64,000 bases of DNA from Nannocystis exedens (lineage in GTDB: Bacteria > Myxococcota_A > Polyangia > Nannocystales > Nannocystaceae). Position numbers and translations under genes: made by a program. A model generated the notes under the pieces. It saw only the letters and a program-made list of their open reading frames with translations, was not told the DNA's origin and ran no database searches. The stretch spans positions 2,676,001 through 2,740,000 of the forward strand of contig NZ_NETK01000001.1 of assembly GCF_002343915.1 (NCBI RefSeq), in the 5' to 3' direction. Shown here in pieces: positions 18,301 through 26,956 of the stretch; position 1 is the first letter of the stretch; each line of letters opens with the position of its first letter.

Positions 18301-19077
18301 CCCGATCCCTACGAGAGCGAGGGCAGCTGGTTCGACCTCGCCGAGGATGTCGACGCGCTGCGCGAGCTCCTCGCCCGAGTCGAGCGGCTCGAGAGCCTCG
18401 ACAGCAGCGACGCGGTCGTCGCCCGCGAGCGCCACCTCCGCGGCGACGACGACGAACTCACGCAGACCACCCTGAGCACGCTCCTCGGTCGGCTCGATCT
18501 GCGGATCGCCAAGCTCGACCGGCGCCGGCACGGGCCGACCCTGGCGGCAGCCACCTTGCTGCGCGGGACCTACCTCGAGACGCAGAGCAACTTCGACGGC
18601 GCCGAGCGGGCCCTCGAGGCCGGCGCCGCCTACCACCTGGCCCACGAGATCTGGCCGGCTCTCGGCAGCCGCGCCGACGAGACGCGGGCGCTGGTCACCG
18701 CCGCCGGGCACCGGGCCGCGCGTGATTCGTCGGAGTTCGGCGCGGTCTGGGCGGCCGAGCTCCGCCGGATCGGTATCACCAATATCCTCCTCACGCTCGC
18801 GCGTGCCCCCGAATCGGCGAACGCCGCCGCGCTGCGGGCCACGCCGGAATTCGGGCGCGCGCTCGCCAGCCTCGGCGAACGCGGGGAGGAGGAGCTGCAG
18901 CTCCTCGACTGGGCGGTCGCCACGATCGGCCGCGACGCGGCGCACGCGGAGCGGGCCCGCGAGGCGCTCACCCGCGAGAGTCGGCGGCTCCTCCGGCGGC
19001 TCGATGCTCGCCTCGATCCGGGCGATGCGCGGACCAGCGAGCTCCTCGCGCACCTCGACGCCCTCACCGGCGGCTGA
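15379..19077 (+). CDS. Large membrane-anchored TPR-like protein
   Basis: Predicted protein of 1232 residues. I use ATG 15379, seven bases after GGAGG; the open frame upstream is Arg-rich noise. Residues 1 to about 250 are cytoplasmic and end in a beta-rich block (VLFTFNGCGVRVYGQRDV, TTRYATFLFVPLVPIDAYRV). A single membrane helix follows (WRWLFLASLLVAALSVAASR). The remaining 950 residues are Ala/Leu/Glu-rich helical repeats of tetratricopeptide type with repeated A-x3-A-x3-L spacing (DLEGASATLTAFG, GRVDEAESLLRRVL, GLGEVYHRLGKRDEGDREF). The long repeat domain is on the opposite side of the membrane from the N-terminus; topology is inference. No catalytic motif is visible. A scaffolding role is plausible from the fold but not shown. 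Confidence 0.82.
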   Translation: MDRHESSNTIDPRLEALLASVGRLAEVVRADDLDPSPLRHDWGAHDRQLDEVRRLVRDEILPAADAALAVAADPEAARVRQFCADVLGDAAGLLCAARDHEAAMATVTAAARLGAGTEAGALAAEGVRDLENFTQLIRAWWLVRHQRRDEARLLARKLSGLSLLPTLVASARVIVDAPEPLKRAPVLFTFNGCGVRVYGQRDVRSDGTYVTTRYATFLFVPLVPIDAYRVAAADEGGYYILHREPLSRATRTWRWLFLASLLVAALSVAASRYFGSPDYRLATAIAEIQREEPGAEREALLGRYEAALAEFPEAGIDTALPAIEAIVRLATADLAEPLTVAEVPRLKRVIRRFEALPRSVRGERGTQPMVARIEALAAQLGEDSDEAVDAQIRLLTDARRLVDGAESERLAGRQRALRLALAGRIADAWPLRAIRIYAASADDPQAVTAAAALIDRLDDGPSQWLELADAIETWLGAARGLGSLDAAVARASERLRAARGSLTEPGRAELLAGGDVEALRAALGAAPGDQAIAVALAQAQRGAGDLEGASATLTAFGGPGRLVLDGQVALASVWSELGRVDEAESLLRRVLIDRLPAFEDARAAYVEARTEETQRFVDRARAGDLPPDLAQRLDRAPEPEQAVIFTQWLEQQLAESWELKPLLAAYTAAAEVVPVALLLGTIQLQRAGGLEGEARAAALNAAEQTFLSIQAEAEGVPSYHLGLGEVYHRLGKRDEGDREFASLLAADDQAIALEVAHAYRGLGMNERARSLSEKVYAAASSPIREGAAMLRSLLATTLEEQRTWVERSDLTNPGVRRKLASIEAEELMTKGAWAQADRKLAEVLEGYLAEAETQGSSANNAAVTMLQRYHCTGERRMLDEAVRVLEKSRRLAPDSAVVVSNLAGAVDVLAAVTLASAWVDIQRLPLGQSEAKDVLAALARGRTRTALNRRVREEPLVQRALDLYRQTAILAPRGPDPYESEGSWFDLAEDVDALRELLARVERLESLDSSDAVVARERHLRGDDDELTQTTLSTLLGRLDLRIAKLDRRRHGPTLAAATLLRGTYLETQSNFDGAERALEAGAAYHLAHEIWPALGSRADETRALVTAAGHRAARDSSEFGAVWAAELRRIGITNILLTLARAPESANAAALRATPEFGRALASLGERGEEELQLLDWAVATIGRDAAHAERAREALTRESRRLLRRLDARLDPGDARTSELLAHLDALTGG

Positions 19078-19251
19078 GCGTTCGTCCGGAGCCGGACGAG
19101 CGGCGTGCGCCCTCGGTCGATTCGAGCGGCGCATCGTCGCGCCGACACGGCGGCATCGGGTCGACCTCGAAGCCGTCGCGTCGGGCGACTCGCGGTCGCT
19201 GCGGTCGAGGCCGTCCCGCTCGTCGATGGCGAACCGCGTATGCTCCCGCGC

Positions 19252-20554
19252 ATGCGCACCTTCTGCCTGGTCTCCCTGTCGATCGCCCTCGCCTCGGGCT
19301 GTGGCCCGTCGCCCGGGACGACGAGCGGCACCACCTCGGACGAATCGTCAGGCGGAGATCCTGCCCCGACGAGCATGTCCGATGGGACATCCACCGCGGA
19401 GACGGACACCGTCGGCGTTCCAACCACCGAACCGGCGTTCACGACCACCACCGCACCGAGACCTCGGCGACCGACGGCACGAACGCACCCGGTAGGCGCC
19501 GTCGGGGACGACCTTGCTCATCGGCGACGAATATTCGATGACCAACGACGCCTCGCTGCTGGTGCCGGTCAACGCCTGGAGCGCCGACTACTGGGTGGCG
19601 ATCCGCAACACCCACGGCGGCTGGAACCCCGGCGGTTACGCCGTGGTCGCCAGCCAGGACGGCACCCAGGTGACGGTGACCCCGTCGGCGACCGGCAAGA
19701 TCGTCAACCCCGGCGGCGGGATCGCGGCCGACGGCACCGGCGTCGTCACGCTCGACGAGGGCGACGTCCTGCAGGTCCTCTCGGGGCACGGCGGCGGCGA
19801 GCCCGGCATGCCCGACATCGCCGACCTCACCGGCACCCACGTCACCGCCGACAAGCCGGTCCACGTGATCGCGACCCACTTCTGCACCTATATCCCGTTC
19901 GACGTCGAGGCCTGCGACCACCTCGAGGAGTCGATGCTCCCGTACGAGAGCCTCGCCCGGGAGTACCTCGTCACCACCCCGTTCGTGAAGCCACTCAACC
20001 AGGAGCCGTTCATCAAGCCGCGCATGGTCCGGGTGATCGCCACCGAGGCGGGGACCACCATCAGCTACGAGCCGCCGCAGGACGGCGCGCCGACGACCCT
20101 CGCCAACCCCGGCGACTACTTCGAGATCGCGGCCACCGACAAGGACTTCATGATCACCGCCAGCGCCAAGGTCGTCGTCGCCGAATACATGCAGGGCCAG
20201 CAGGCGGGCGGCATGACCGGCGACCCGGCGATGACGATCGCGGTGCCGCTCAAGCAGTACCGCACCAACTACCTGTTCCACGCCCCGGTCAACTACGAGA
20301 GCTCGTTCGTCAACGTCACCGCGCCGGTCGGCGCGAACATCACCCTCGACGGCATGCCCCTGCCCGCGCCGACCCCGATCGGCAACACCGGCTACGGGGT
20401 CATCCGCGCCCAGCTCTCGAACGCCGGCGACGGCACCCACGCCCTGACCGGCGACCAGGAGTTCGGCATCCAGGTCTACGGCTACGGGCAGTACACCAGC
20501 TACTGGTACCCCGGCGGGGCCGACCTCAAGTTCATCCCGAACATCCCGGAGTAG
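19252..20554 (+). pseudogene. IgGFc-binding-like lipoprotein, internally deleted and frameshifted
   Basis: Paralogue of the gene at 7491-9374. From ATG 19252 a signal peptide with lipobox ALASGC and a Thr/Ser linker (TTSGTTSDESSGG) are read in one frame. The domain (LIGDEYSMTNDASLLVPVNA through YTSYWYPGGADLKFI) is read in another frame from 19514, behind an in-frame TAG at about 19493. Compared with the intact paralogue the section before the domain core (Cys-rich block and about 100 residues of the first half) is missing. A deletion with frame change is the simplest explanation. The C-terminal 346 residues alone have no export signal, so a functional product is unlikely unless the frame is corrected. 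Conserved landmarks shared with the paralogue are CDHLEES and WYPGG near the end. Confidence 0.75.
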
Positions 20555-21307
20555 CCCGCTCGGAACGCCTCCCACTCCGGCCCCCTGGGCCTGACATCGG
20601 GCGAGGCAGGTGGATCGGGCTCGCGCCACTGCTCAGACGCGGCTCCGCAGGGGGGTCGTGACCCAACGTCCTTCGCGCAACGGGCAGCGGCCGGTCAATC
20701 GACACAGGGCCGCTCCGGCCACGTACTCGACGGCGAAGATCAGCACGGTCCACAGCGCCGAGCGCAAGCCCTCCCCGGCAGCGGGATCGAGGCCGTCGAG
20801 CTCCTGCCTGACCTGGCGGCGACCCGCGTGACCAGGAGGTCGGCGAAGGCGATGGGCCTGCCGTCCTTGAAATTCACCATGCTGGTCCGCCGGGCGCTGC
20901 AGCGCCTCCGCGGGCTGTTCGATGGTCAGCCCGACCGAATGGGCTGGACCGACGAAGCCGTGATGAGCGCCGTTCACGGGGAACGACATGATCATGCACC
21001 ACAGTGCGAACGCGAAATGCGTCAGCATGAGAATTGCGGTGCTCGACCTTGCATTGGGCGCAAGCAACCTCATGGGCAAACAGGCCCGATCTGTGCCTGC
21101 TCCTGAATTTCGGCGGCCCGACGGCCGCGATTCGCAGGACCATGGCGCTGCCGGCTCCTCATGGAAACAGGAGCGGCCAGCAGCGTGCCAAGGACTCGTC
21201 GACGGCCGCGGCCCTCGATCCATCTCGGCGAGGAGGAGTTGGTCGAGGTCGACGAGCACGTCAAGCACCTCGACCAGCCGCTCCAGCCGCTCCAGTCGCG
21301 CGGCGCC
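20555..21307. other. Gap of 750 bp with a possible degraded membrane-protein gene
   Basis: On the minus strand about 20640-21060 two hydrophobic pieces are readable, ALWTVLIFAVEYVAGAALCR ending LTGRCPL, and ILMLTHFAFALWCMIMSFPV, separated by Arg/Gln-rich sequence that looks out of frame. The first piece resembles the helix preceding a GRCPWDY-type motif of a small membrane-protein family, but the motif is broken. I treat it as a remnant at most. The flanking about 100 bp on each side show nothing. Confidence 0.3.
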
Positions 21308-21790
21308 TCAGCCCGCCGCCTTCAGGTCGTCCGCGGTCCAGGCGCGGCCGAGCGCGACCTGCCTCACCGCCACGTTCAGGCGGTTGAACAGGTTGATCTG
21401 CGCGATGTTCAGGACCAGGACGGCCAGCTGCTGCTCGTCGTAGTGCTTCGCCGCCTCGGCCCAGATCTCGTCGGTCACCGCGTCCGGACGATCGCTGATC
21501 CGCGTGAGCGCCTCGGTGAGCGCGAGCGCGGCCCGCTCGGCCTCGCTGAAGAACGGCGTGTCGCGCCACGCCGCGACGCCGAACAGGCGCACGTCGCTCT
21601 CGCCATGCTGCTTGAGCTCGCGGGCATGGATGTCGACGCAGGCGCCGCAGCCGTTGATCTGACTGGCGCGCAGGTGCACGAGCTGGATGGTCGATGCCGG
21701 CAGCCCCTTGCCAGTCGCCTTGCCGAGGGCCTGCAGCAGCGGCAGCGCCTCGGGCACGAGAAACACGGGATTTTTCATTCGAGCTTGCAT
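21308..21790 (-). CDS. Carboxymuconolactone decarboxylase/AhpD-family protein
   Basis: Protein of 160 residues in the AhpD-like fold. The CxxC pair is Cys48 and Cys51 in NGCGACVDIHARELK, followed by the conserved His55, the redox centre of the alkylhydroperoxidase D-like members. TIQLVHLRASQINGC and the C-terminal NIAQINLFNRLNVAVRQV helix are also family features. The likely activity is thiol-dependent peroxide reduction, from family knowledge. ATG 21790 is preceded on the minus strand by AAGGAG seven bases upstream, so it is preferred to the ATG at 21778. Divergent from the lipoprotein gene at 22078; no partner sigma factor or AhpC gene is adjacent. Confidence 0.9.
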   Translation of the reverse strand: MQARMKNPVFLVPEALPLLQALGKATGKGLPASTIQLVHLRASQINGCGACVDIHARELKQHGESDVRLFGVAAWRDTPFFSEAERAALALTEALTRISDRPDAVTDEIWAEAAKHYDEQQLAVLVLNIAQINLFNRLNVAVRQVALGRAWTADDLKAAG

Positions 21791-22077
21791 GACAGGTCTC
21801 CTTGACGGCCGCAGCGTGTCGCCGCGGCTCATTCGCCGACCTGACGAGCGAGCCCCCGGAAACGTGACCTCGACCCGCGAGAAAATCGCGAGGCCAGCGC
21901 GTGGGCGTGGAAGCGCGCAGCCTGGGTGACAAGGCGAGCGGTTGGGCATCCTCGGACGAGGACTGGCCATGTCGACAACATGGGGCAGAAGGTCGCTACC
22001 ACCACAAGGACTACGCCGGGCTCACGGATCTGCGGTGAGCCGGGAAATAACCGGCAACTCTTGACTCCTGGCCTTCC
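21791..22077. promoter_or_regulatory. Divergent intergenic region
   Basis: Both flanking genes start here and must be transcribed from this 287-bp gap. An inverted repeat CCATGT-CGACA-ACATGG is at 21968-21984 and resembles the ACATG half-sites elsewhere in the window. It could be an operator, but no regulator gene is adjacent. Confidence 0.35.
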
Positions 22078-22641
22078 ATGACACGTACCCACTCCACCCA
22101 CATCATCCTCACATTGTCTGCCCTGCTGCTCGGCGCGGGGGCCTGCACCCCGAACGGTGACCTGGGCGATTACACGGGGTCCGACGACGAGACCAACGGC
22201 AAAGCGGACACCACCACCGACCCCACGAACGGCCTCTCGAGCACGACGACGACCACCGGCATGACCGCGTCCGAGTCATCGCCGTCTGATCCCTCGACGA
22301 CGACCACGACCGACACGACCACCGACTCGACGAGCACGACGACCACCACCACCGGTGGGATCGAGCCGGGCGGCGCCAACCCGTGCGGCTCGTGCGCGGA
22401 GGGCGAGTACTGCTATTGGCAGCCCGCCGACCAGCCCGAATGCGCAGACACCCAGTGCAAGGCGATCCCGCAGGAATGCGCGAGCTGCTTCGCGGCCCCG
22501 CTCGAGTGCGACCCCGCCACCATGATGTCGTGCGCGTTCAGCCGATGCTACATGGAGCAGTTCGAAAAGGTCGAGCTGGCCGACGACGGTGTCGTCGTCG
22601 TCCACTGCGGCTTGTGGGCCGACACCGGCTGCGGCAGCTGA
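22078..22641 (+). CDS. Thr-rich linker lipoprotein with Cys-rich C-terminus
   Basis: Lipoprotein of 187 residues. Signal peptide IILTLSALLLGAGAC with the lipidated Cys at residue 23. Residues 30-95 are almost pure Thr/Ser/Asp (STTTTTGMTASESSPSD, TTTTTDTTTDSTSTTTTTT). The C-terminal about 90 residues hold ten or so Cys (CGSCAEGEYCYWQPADQPEC, CASCFAAPLECDP, CAFSRCYMEQF, HCGLWADTGC), suggesting a compact disulfide-bonded domain outside the cytoplasm. No known family was recognised; the architecture matches several neighbours at 10354, 27391 and 37027. ATG 22078 is used because it starts the signal peptide directly. Confidence 0.8.
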   Translation: MTRTHSTHIILTLSALLLGAGACTPNGDLGDYTGSDDETNGKADTTTDPTNGLSSTTTTTGMTASESSPSDPSTTTTTDTTTDSTSTTTTTTGGIEPGGANPCGSCAEGEYCYWQPADQPECADTQCKAIPQECASCFAAPLECDPATMMSCAFSRCYMEQFEKVELADDGVVVVHCGLWADTGCGS

Positions 22642-22883
22642 GGCCCGGCAGTTCGGCTCCACGTCACGGTGAACGACCCCGGCCTCGTGGGCCCAGCAGC
22701 ACGCGGCCGCGGTCTGCGGATCGCACCAGCGGATGAATGCACCAACGAGCGGCTTCGACTTCGCCGGACGCGCCCGTCGACGGCGAAGACGACGACGATG
22801 GGATCCCGGCACGTGGCGCGCGGACGATCCACGCCGCGCGGATCGTCCTCTCCGTTGCGGCGTCGCTGCTGCGCCGCAGGTGA

Positions 22884-23315
22884 TCAGACGCAGGACGCGC
22901 CCTGGCTGAACACGGGGCCGCAGGTGCCGTCCTCCGCGAAGGCGGCGCAGGCGTCGTCCTTGGCCGCCTTGTAGCAGTCGATGAGATCGCCGACGGTGAT
23001 CGGGCAGTCGGCCGAGACCTCGTTGGCGCGGCATTCGGCCGCCGTGTTGACCGTCAGGTACGTGCCGTCGGCCTCGCACGTGTACTGCGTGCCGGGCTCG
23101 TCGTCGATCGCGGCCAGGAGCGTGTCGCAGTAGGTGGCCTGCTGCTCCTCCGAGAGCTCGGCGAGGGGGCAATCGGTGATGGGGCCGTCGCAGCCTTCGC
23201 CGCCGCCGCTGTCACTGTCGCTGTCGGTTCCGGCGTTGTTGTCGCCGTCGTCGTTGCAGGCCGGCGCGGAGCTGATGAGGGAGAGGGCGAGCAACGAGAG
23301 CAAATGGATACGCAT
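22884..23315 (-). CDS. Small Cys-containing lipoprotein
   Basis: Lipoprotein of 143 residues: IHLLSLLALSLISSAPAC with the lipidated Cys at residue 20, then an acidic Asp/Ser linker (DSDSDSGGGEG) and a helical domain with eight Cys (DCPLAELSEEQQATYCDTLL, GDLIDCYKAAKDDACAAF). ATG 23315 has GAAGG eight bases upstream on the minus strand. The open frame continues upstream to 23456 but that part overlaps the sigma factor gene end and carries no signal. Located just downstream of the sigma factor gene (stop at 23419), same strand, about 100 bp apart; co-transcription is possible. Function unknown. Confidence 0.75.
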   Translation of the reverse strand: MRIHLLSLLALSLISSAPACNDDGDNNAGTDSDSDSGGGEGCDGPITDCPLAELSEEQQATYCDTLLAAIDDEPGTQYTCEADGTYLTVNTAAECRANEVSADCPITVGDLIDCYKAAKDDACAAFAEDGTCGPVFSQGASCV

Positions 23316-23418
23316 GAGGTGGCCTTCTTTGGGACGGGTTCGCCGACCAGACGGAGACCGGGCTCCGGAGTCGCGGCGAAAAAACACGCGCGAGCATCCG
23401 GGCTCGCGCGCGGTCCGA

Positions 23419-24222
23419 TCAGGCCGGTTCGACGGGCAGCGGCTCGGGGCCGGCATCCAGGCGGGTGGCGATCAGGCGGAGGATGCTGTCGACCGTGCGC
23501 GTGCTCACCCCAATGGCGCGACCGAGCTCCGCCCGGGTGGCCGCGACCAGTCGCAGGCGGGCCGACGCGCAGCGGCGCGCCGCCGTCGAGCGGTGGATCC
23601 GGTAGATGACCGCGAGCTCGTCGATGCCGACCTGATCGAGCAGGTGGTAGCGGAGGAGCAGCCGCTCGGCCATCGGCAGCTTCGCCCACGCGGCCTCGAG
23701 CGCCTCGGTGAAGCGCACCGTGTACAGCTCCTTCTGATAGTCGACGTCCGGATCGCTCAGCGGTGTGATGAGTCGCCGGGCCAGCTCGCCGAGATCCGGA
23801 GGTTGCCGCGCGCGCTTGCGATCGAGCGCCAGCCGGACCGCGACGGTCCGCACGAAGCCTCCGAGCGCGCCGCGCCCGGTGTAGCGCGCGAGCTTCGGCG
23901 CACCCCCGGGCGCGCCGATCAGCAGCGCGACGCGCAGGGTCTGGACCACCTCGTCGAGCTCGGCTCCGGCGAGGTCGAGCGCCCGGAGGTTCGGCACGAC
24001 GTCGCGGATGTAGCGGGCCTCGGCGTGGCGAATGGCGTCGCGGTCGCCGAGCAGACAGGCCCAGGCGAGGAGGAGCTCGGCGCGGCGGTCCGCGGCGGAC
24101 GGCTCGGACCAGAGCTGGGGGTCCACGCCGGTCAGCAGGCGCGCGATGTCCTCGCGCTGCCAGGCCGTCCCCGGCCACGCGACGCGCGCCTGCGCGAGAA
24201 CCGAGTCGACCAGGTCGTTCAC
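23419..24222 (-). CDS. RNA polymerase sigma-70 family factor, myxobacterial type
   Basis: Protein of 267 residues with the layout of the Myxococcales-restricted sigma-70 subgroup: region 2-like helices with ARYIRDVVPNLRALDL and LARYTGRGALGGFVRTVAVR (residues about 65-135), and a region 4-like helix-turn-helix near the C-terminus (AERLLLRYHLLDQVGIDELA, YRIHRSTAARRCASARLRL, residues about 185-230). The extension ELGRAIGVSTRTVDSILRL is usual for this subgroup. The gene is divergent from a kinase that carries an anti-sigma zinc finger (start at 24305, 82 bp away); this pairing suggests the kinase controls this sigma factor. Target promoters are unknown. Confidence 0.85.
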   Translation of the reverse strand: MNDLVDSVLAQARVAWPGTAWQREDIARLLTGVDPQLWSEPSAADRRAELLLAWACLLGDRDAIRHAEARYIRDVVPNLRALDLAGAELDEVVQTLRVALLIGAPGGAPKLARYTGRGALGGFVRTVAVRLALDRKRARQPPDLGELARRLITPLSDPDVDYQKELYTVRFTEALEAAWAKLPMAERLLLRYHLLDQVGIDELAVIYRIHRSTAARRCASARLRLVAATRAELGRAIGVSTRTVDSILRLIATRLDAGPEPLPVEPA

Positions 24223-24304
24223 CCGCGCCGCGATGCTAGATCTCCGACTTCGCGCAGGTCAACACTGCGGCCTCGGCGACGGTTGACTCGTCGCGTCGAC
24301 CTCG
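24223..24304. promoter_or_regulatory. Short divergent promoter region, sigma factor and kinase
   Basis: Only 82 bp separate the starts of two divergent regulatory genes, so their promoters must overlap or lie back-to-back. I could not identify -35/-10 elements with confidence. Confidence 0.4.
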
Positions 24305-26956
24305 ATGACATTGCGCGCGTTGGACGACTGTCCGGAAGAAGAGACGATCGCCGCGTATCTCGAGGGCGATCTGGGCGCGGTCGAGCGCGCCGCCGTCGAC
24401 GCTCACCTCGAGGCGTGTACCGACTGTCGCGTGCTGGTCGCCGGGCTGGCGCGCGGACAGGTGGGCGTCCGCCGCGAGGGCGACCGGAGCGCGGACCCGA
24501 TGACCGGCGTGGTGATCGGTCGTTACACCCTCGCCGATCTCCTCGGCTCGGGCGGGATGGGCCTCGTCTATCGCGCGCACGACCCCGTCCTCGACCGCGA
24601 CGTCGCGGTCAAGCTCATCCATGCGCTCGACGTCCGCCCGGCCGATCGCGAGCGGCTGCTGCGCGAGGCGCGAGCGATGGCCAGGCTGTCGCATCCGAAT
24701 GTCCTCACCGTGTTCGACGCCGGCGAGTCGGGCGACGAGCTGTTCGTGGCGATGGCGCTCGTCCGCGGCAGCACGCTGCGGGAGCACTGCGCGCGCAAGC
24801 GGCCCGACTGGCGCGAGGTCGCGACGCTGTGTCTCGGCGCGGCCCGCGGTCTCGCCGCCTCGCACCGGGCCGGCGTGCTCCACCGCGACATCAAGCCGGA
24901 CAACATCCTGGTCGGCGAGGACGGCAGCGTTCAGGTCACCGACTTCGGGCTGGCCCGGGCGACGACGGATCCGGGCGCGCCGATCTGGCCGACGAGCCCC
25001 GAGAGCGGCAGGGCCGGTACGCCGGGATACCTGGCGCCCGAGCTGCGTGCCGGCGGCGAGCCGACCGCGGCGAGCGATCAGTACGCGCTCTGCCTGACCT
25101 TGAAGGAGTGCCTCGGACGGGTCCCTCGCCGGCTCGAGCGGATCGTTCGCCGCGGCCTCGCCGAGCAGCCCGCGGATCGCTACCCATCGATGGATGCGCT
25201 GGTGGCCGCGCTGGCGGCCGCGACCGAGCGCCGGTGGCCGCGCGTCGCCGGGCTCCTCGCCTTCGGGGCCTTCGTCGCCCTGGCGGTCGCGTGGGCGCTC
25301 CCCGGCGCACCGGACCCGCCGTTCGTGAACGCGGTCGATCCGTGCGACGAGCCGCGAGCGCGCATGGACGGGCTGTGGAACCCCGCACAGAAGCAGCGGC
25401 TGCGCGCGGCCGTCGCCCGCGCCGGCTTCGCGCGGGGCGAGCTCCTCAGCGATCGAATGGAGGCTCGCCTCGACGAGCACGCCCGCCGCTGGATCGAGAT
25501 GCGCACGGACCTCTGCCGCGACGCGGGCGAGGACCGGGCGATCGCGGCGCGCCGGATCGCGTGCCTCGAGGAGGGATACGACGAGCTCGGCGAGTACTTC
25601 GCCACCGTCGATCATACGGAGCGCGCTGTCCTGCAGCAGGTCGAGTGGCTGTCGTATCAGCTCACGTCGCCGGAGCGGTGCGCCGCCGATGCACCGATCT
25701 CGCTGTTGCCGAGCCCCGATCCCGCGGTGCGCGAGGAGGTCGCGCGCGCGCGCCGGGAGCTCCGCGCCGCCATGGCCACGGCCGACGACGGTCGACTCGA
25801 CGCCGCGCTGGCGTCGGTGCGGGCGATCGAGGCGACCGCGCGGCGGGTCGGCTACCTCCCGCTCGCCGCCACCGCGCTGAGCAACGAGGCCAACCTGCTC
25901 ATGACGGCCGGTGATCTCGCGGGCGCACGCGCCCGGTACGAGGCCGCGGTCGAGCTCGCCGAGGCGTCCGGCGACGACACGCGCCGGGCCATGGTGCTGG
26001 TCAACCTGGTCGGGCTGCTCGGCGTCGGGTTCTGGGATCCCGACGCGGCGCTGGCCTACGCCGCGCGAGCCCGGCCGCTCGTCGAGCGGTTGCAGATGCC
26101 GATCCTCGCGGGCGAGCTGGCGCGGGTCGAGGGACAGGCCCTGCTCTACAAGGGCGACGCCGCCGGGGCGCGCGACCGTCTCGAGCGCGCCCTCGCCGTC
26201 TGGGACCGGACCCTGGTCGGCGATCACGACGCGACCATGGCGACCTTGAGCTTCCTCGGCGCGAGCACCCAGCAGCTGGGCGCGTGGGAGGCCGCCGACG
26301 ACTACCAGCGGCGCACCCACGAGATGGCGATTCGGCTGCACGGCGAGCACCATCCGACGACCGCGTCCTTCCTGAGAGATTGGGCCAACAGCGTCCTCAA
26401 TCAGGCCGAGGCGGCAGACGCTCCCGGCGAGCGCGAGCGCCTCGGACGACTCGCGCTCGCCAAGGCCGACCGGGCCGTCGCCGACCTCGAGGCGGCCCTC
26501 GGTGCCGACAACCCGGAGAGCGCCCAGACGCAGCTCACCCGCTGCCGCACGCTGTTGTTGCTGCACGCGCTCGACCCCGCCGCCTCCGCCTGCGAGCAGG
26601 CGCTCGCGGTGTTGCGGCGGGCGCACGGCGCCGACAGCCCGCTGCTGACCGAGTCGCTGCTCGTGCTCGGCGTGGTGCGTCACGCCCGCGGCGAGCTCGA
26701 GCCGGCCCGCGCCGCGCTCGCGGAGGCGCTCACGCGCGGCGCCGCGGGCGATCCGCTCCTGCTGGCCGACGCGCAGTTCGAGCTGGCCAAGGTCCTCGCG
26801 GCGCTGGGGCAGTCGCGACGCGCGGTCGAGCTGGCCCGCGCGGCCCGGCCCACCTTCGCCGCCGATGCCAGAGCGGGCAAGTCCCTGGCCGAGGTCGACG
26901 TGTGGTTGGCCGCGCGCCACCGTCCGGCCCGACGCTCGCGCCCTCCGACGCATTGA
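24305..26956 (+). CDS. Ser/Thr protein kinase with N-terminal anti-sigma zinc finger and TPR region
   Basis: Membrane kinase of 883 residues. Residues 8-50 form an anti-sigma-type zinc finger: YLEGDLGAVERAAVDAHLEACTDC with His34, Cys38 and Cys41. The kinase domain follows: GSGGMG glycine loop (81-86), Lys103 in VAVKLIH, catalytic HRDIKPDN (193-200), DFG (213-215) and APE (244-246). The C-lobe is short: SDQYALCLTLKECLG runs directly into RVPRRLERIVRRGL, lacking the usual G-x-R-P-F segment. A membrane helix (VAGLLAFGAFVALAVAWAL, about 314-332) precedes a 550-residue periplasmic part with TPR-like helices (ALSNEANLLMTAGDLAGARA). The zinc finger plus divergent sigma gene imply that the kinase holds or releases the sigma factor; this is inference. 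Confidence 0.9.
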   Translation: MTLRALDDCPEEETIAAYLEGDLGAVERAAVDAHLEACTDCRVLVAGLARGQVGVRREGDRSADPMTGVVIGRYTLADLLGSGGMGLVYRAHDPVLDRDVAVKLIHALDVRPADRERLLREARAMARLSHPNVLTVFDAGESGDELFVAMALVRGSTLREHCARKRPDWREVATLCLGAARGLAASHRAGVLHRDIKPDNILVGEDGSVQVTDFGLARATTDPGAPIWPTSPESGRAGTPGYLAPELRAGGEPTAASDQYALCLTLKECLGRVPRRLERIVRRGLAEQPADRYPSMDALVAALAAATERRWPRVAGLLAFGAFVALAVAWALPGAPDPPFVNAVDPCDEPRARMDGLWNPAQKQRLRAAVARAGFARGELLSDRMEARLDEHARRWIEMRTDLCRDAGEDRAIAARRIACLEEGYDELGEYFATVDHTERAVLQQVEWLSYQLTSPERCAADAPISLLPSPDPAVREEVARARRELRAAMATADDGRLDAALASVRAIEATARRVGYLPLAATALSNEANLLMTAGDLAGARARYEAAVELAEASGDDTRRAMVLVNLVGLLGVGFWDPDAALAYAARARPLVERLQMPILAGELARVEGQALLYKGDAAGARDRLERALAVWDRTLVGDHDATMATLSFLGASTQQLGAWEAADDYQRRTHEMAIRLHGEHHPTTASFLRDWANSVLNQAEAADAPGERERLGRLALAKADRAVADLEAALGADNPESAQTQLTRCRTLLLLHALDPAASACEQALAVLRRAHGADSPLLTESLLVLGVVRHARGELEPARAALAEALTRGAAGDPLLLADAQFELAKVLAALGQSRRAVELARAARPTFAADARAGKSLAEVDVWLAARHRPARRSRPPTH

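Noticed and set aside
21308..21790. AhpD-like gene as part of a two-component redox operon
   Set aside because: No AhpC or partner gene is adjacent; only the family call is kept.
23212..23397. Small minus-strand ORF between the lipoprotein and the sigma factor genes
   Set aside because: It overlaps the lipoprotein start in another frame and is Arg/Gln-rich without features.
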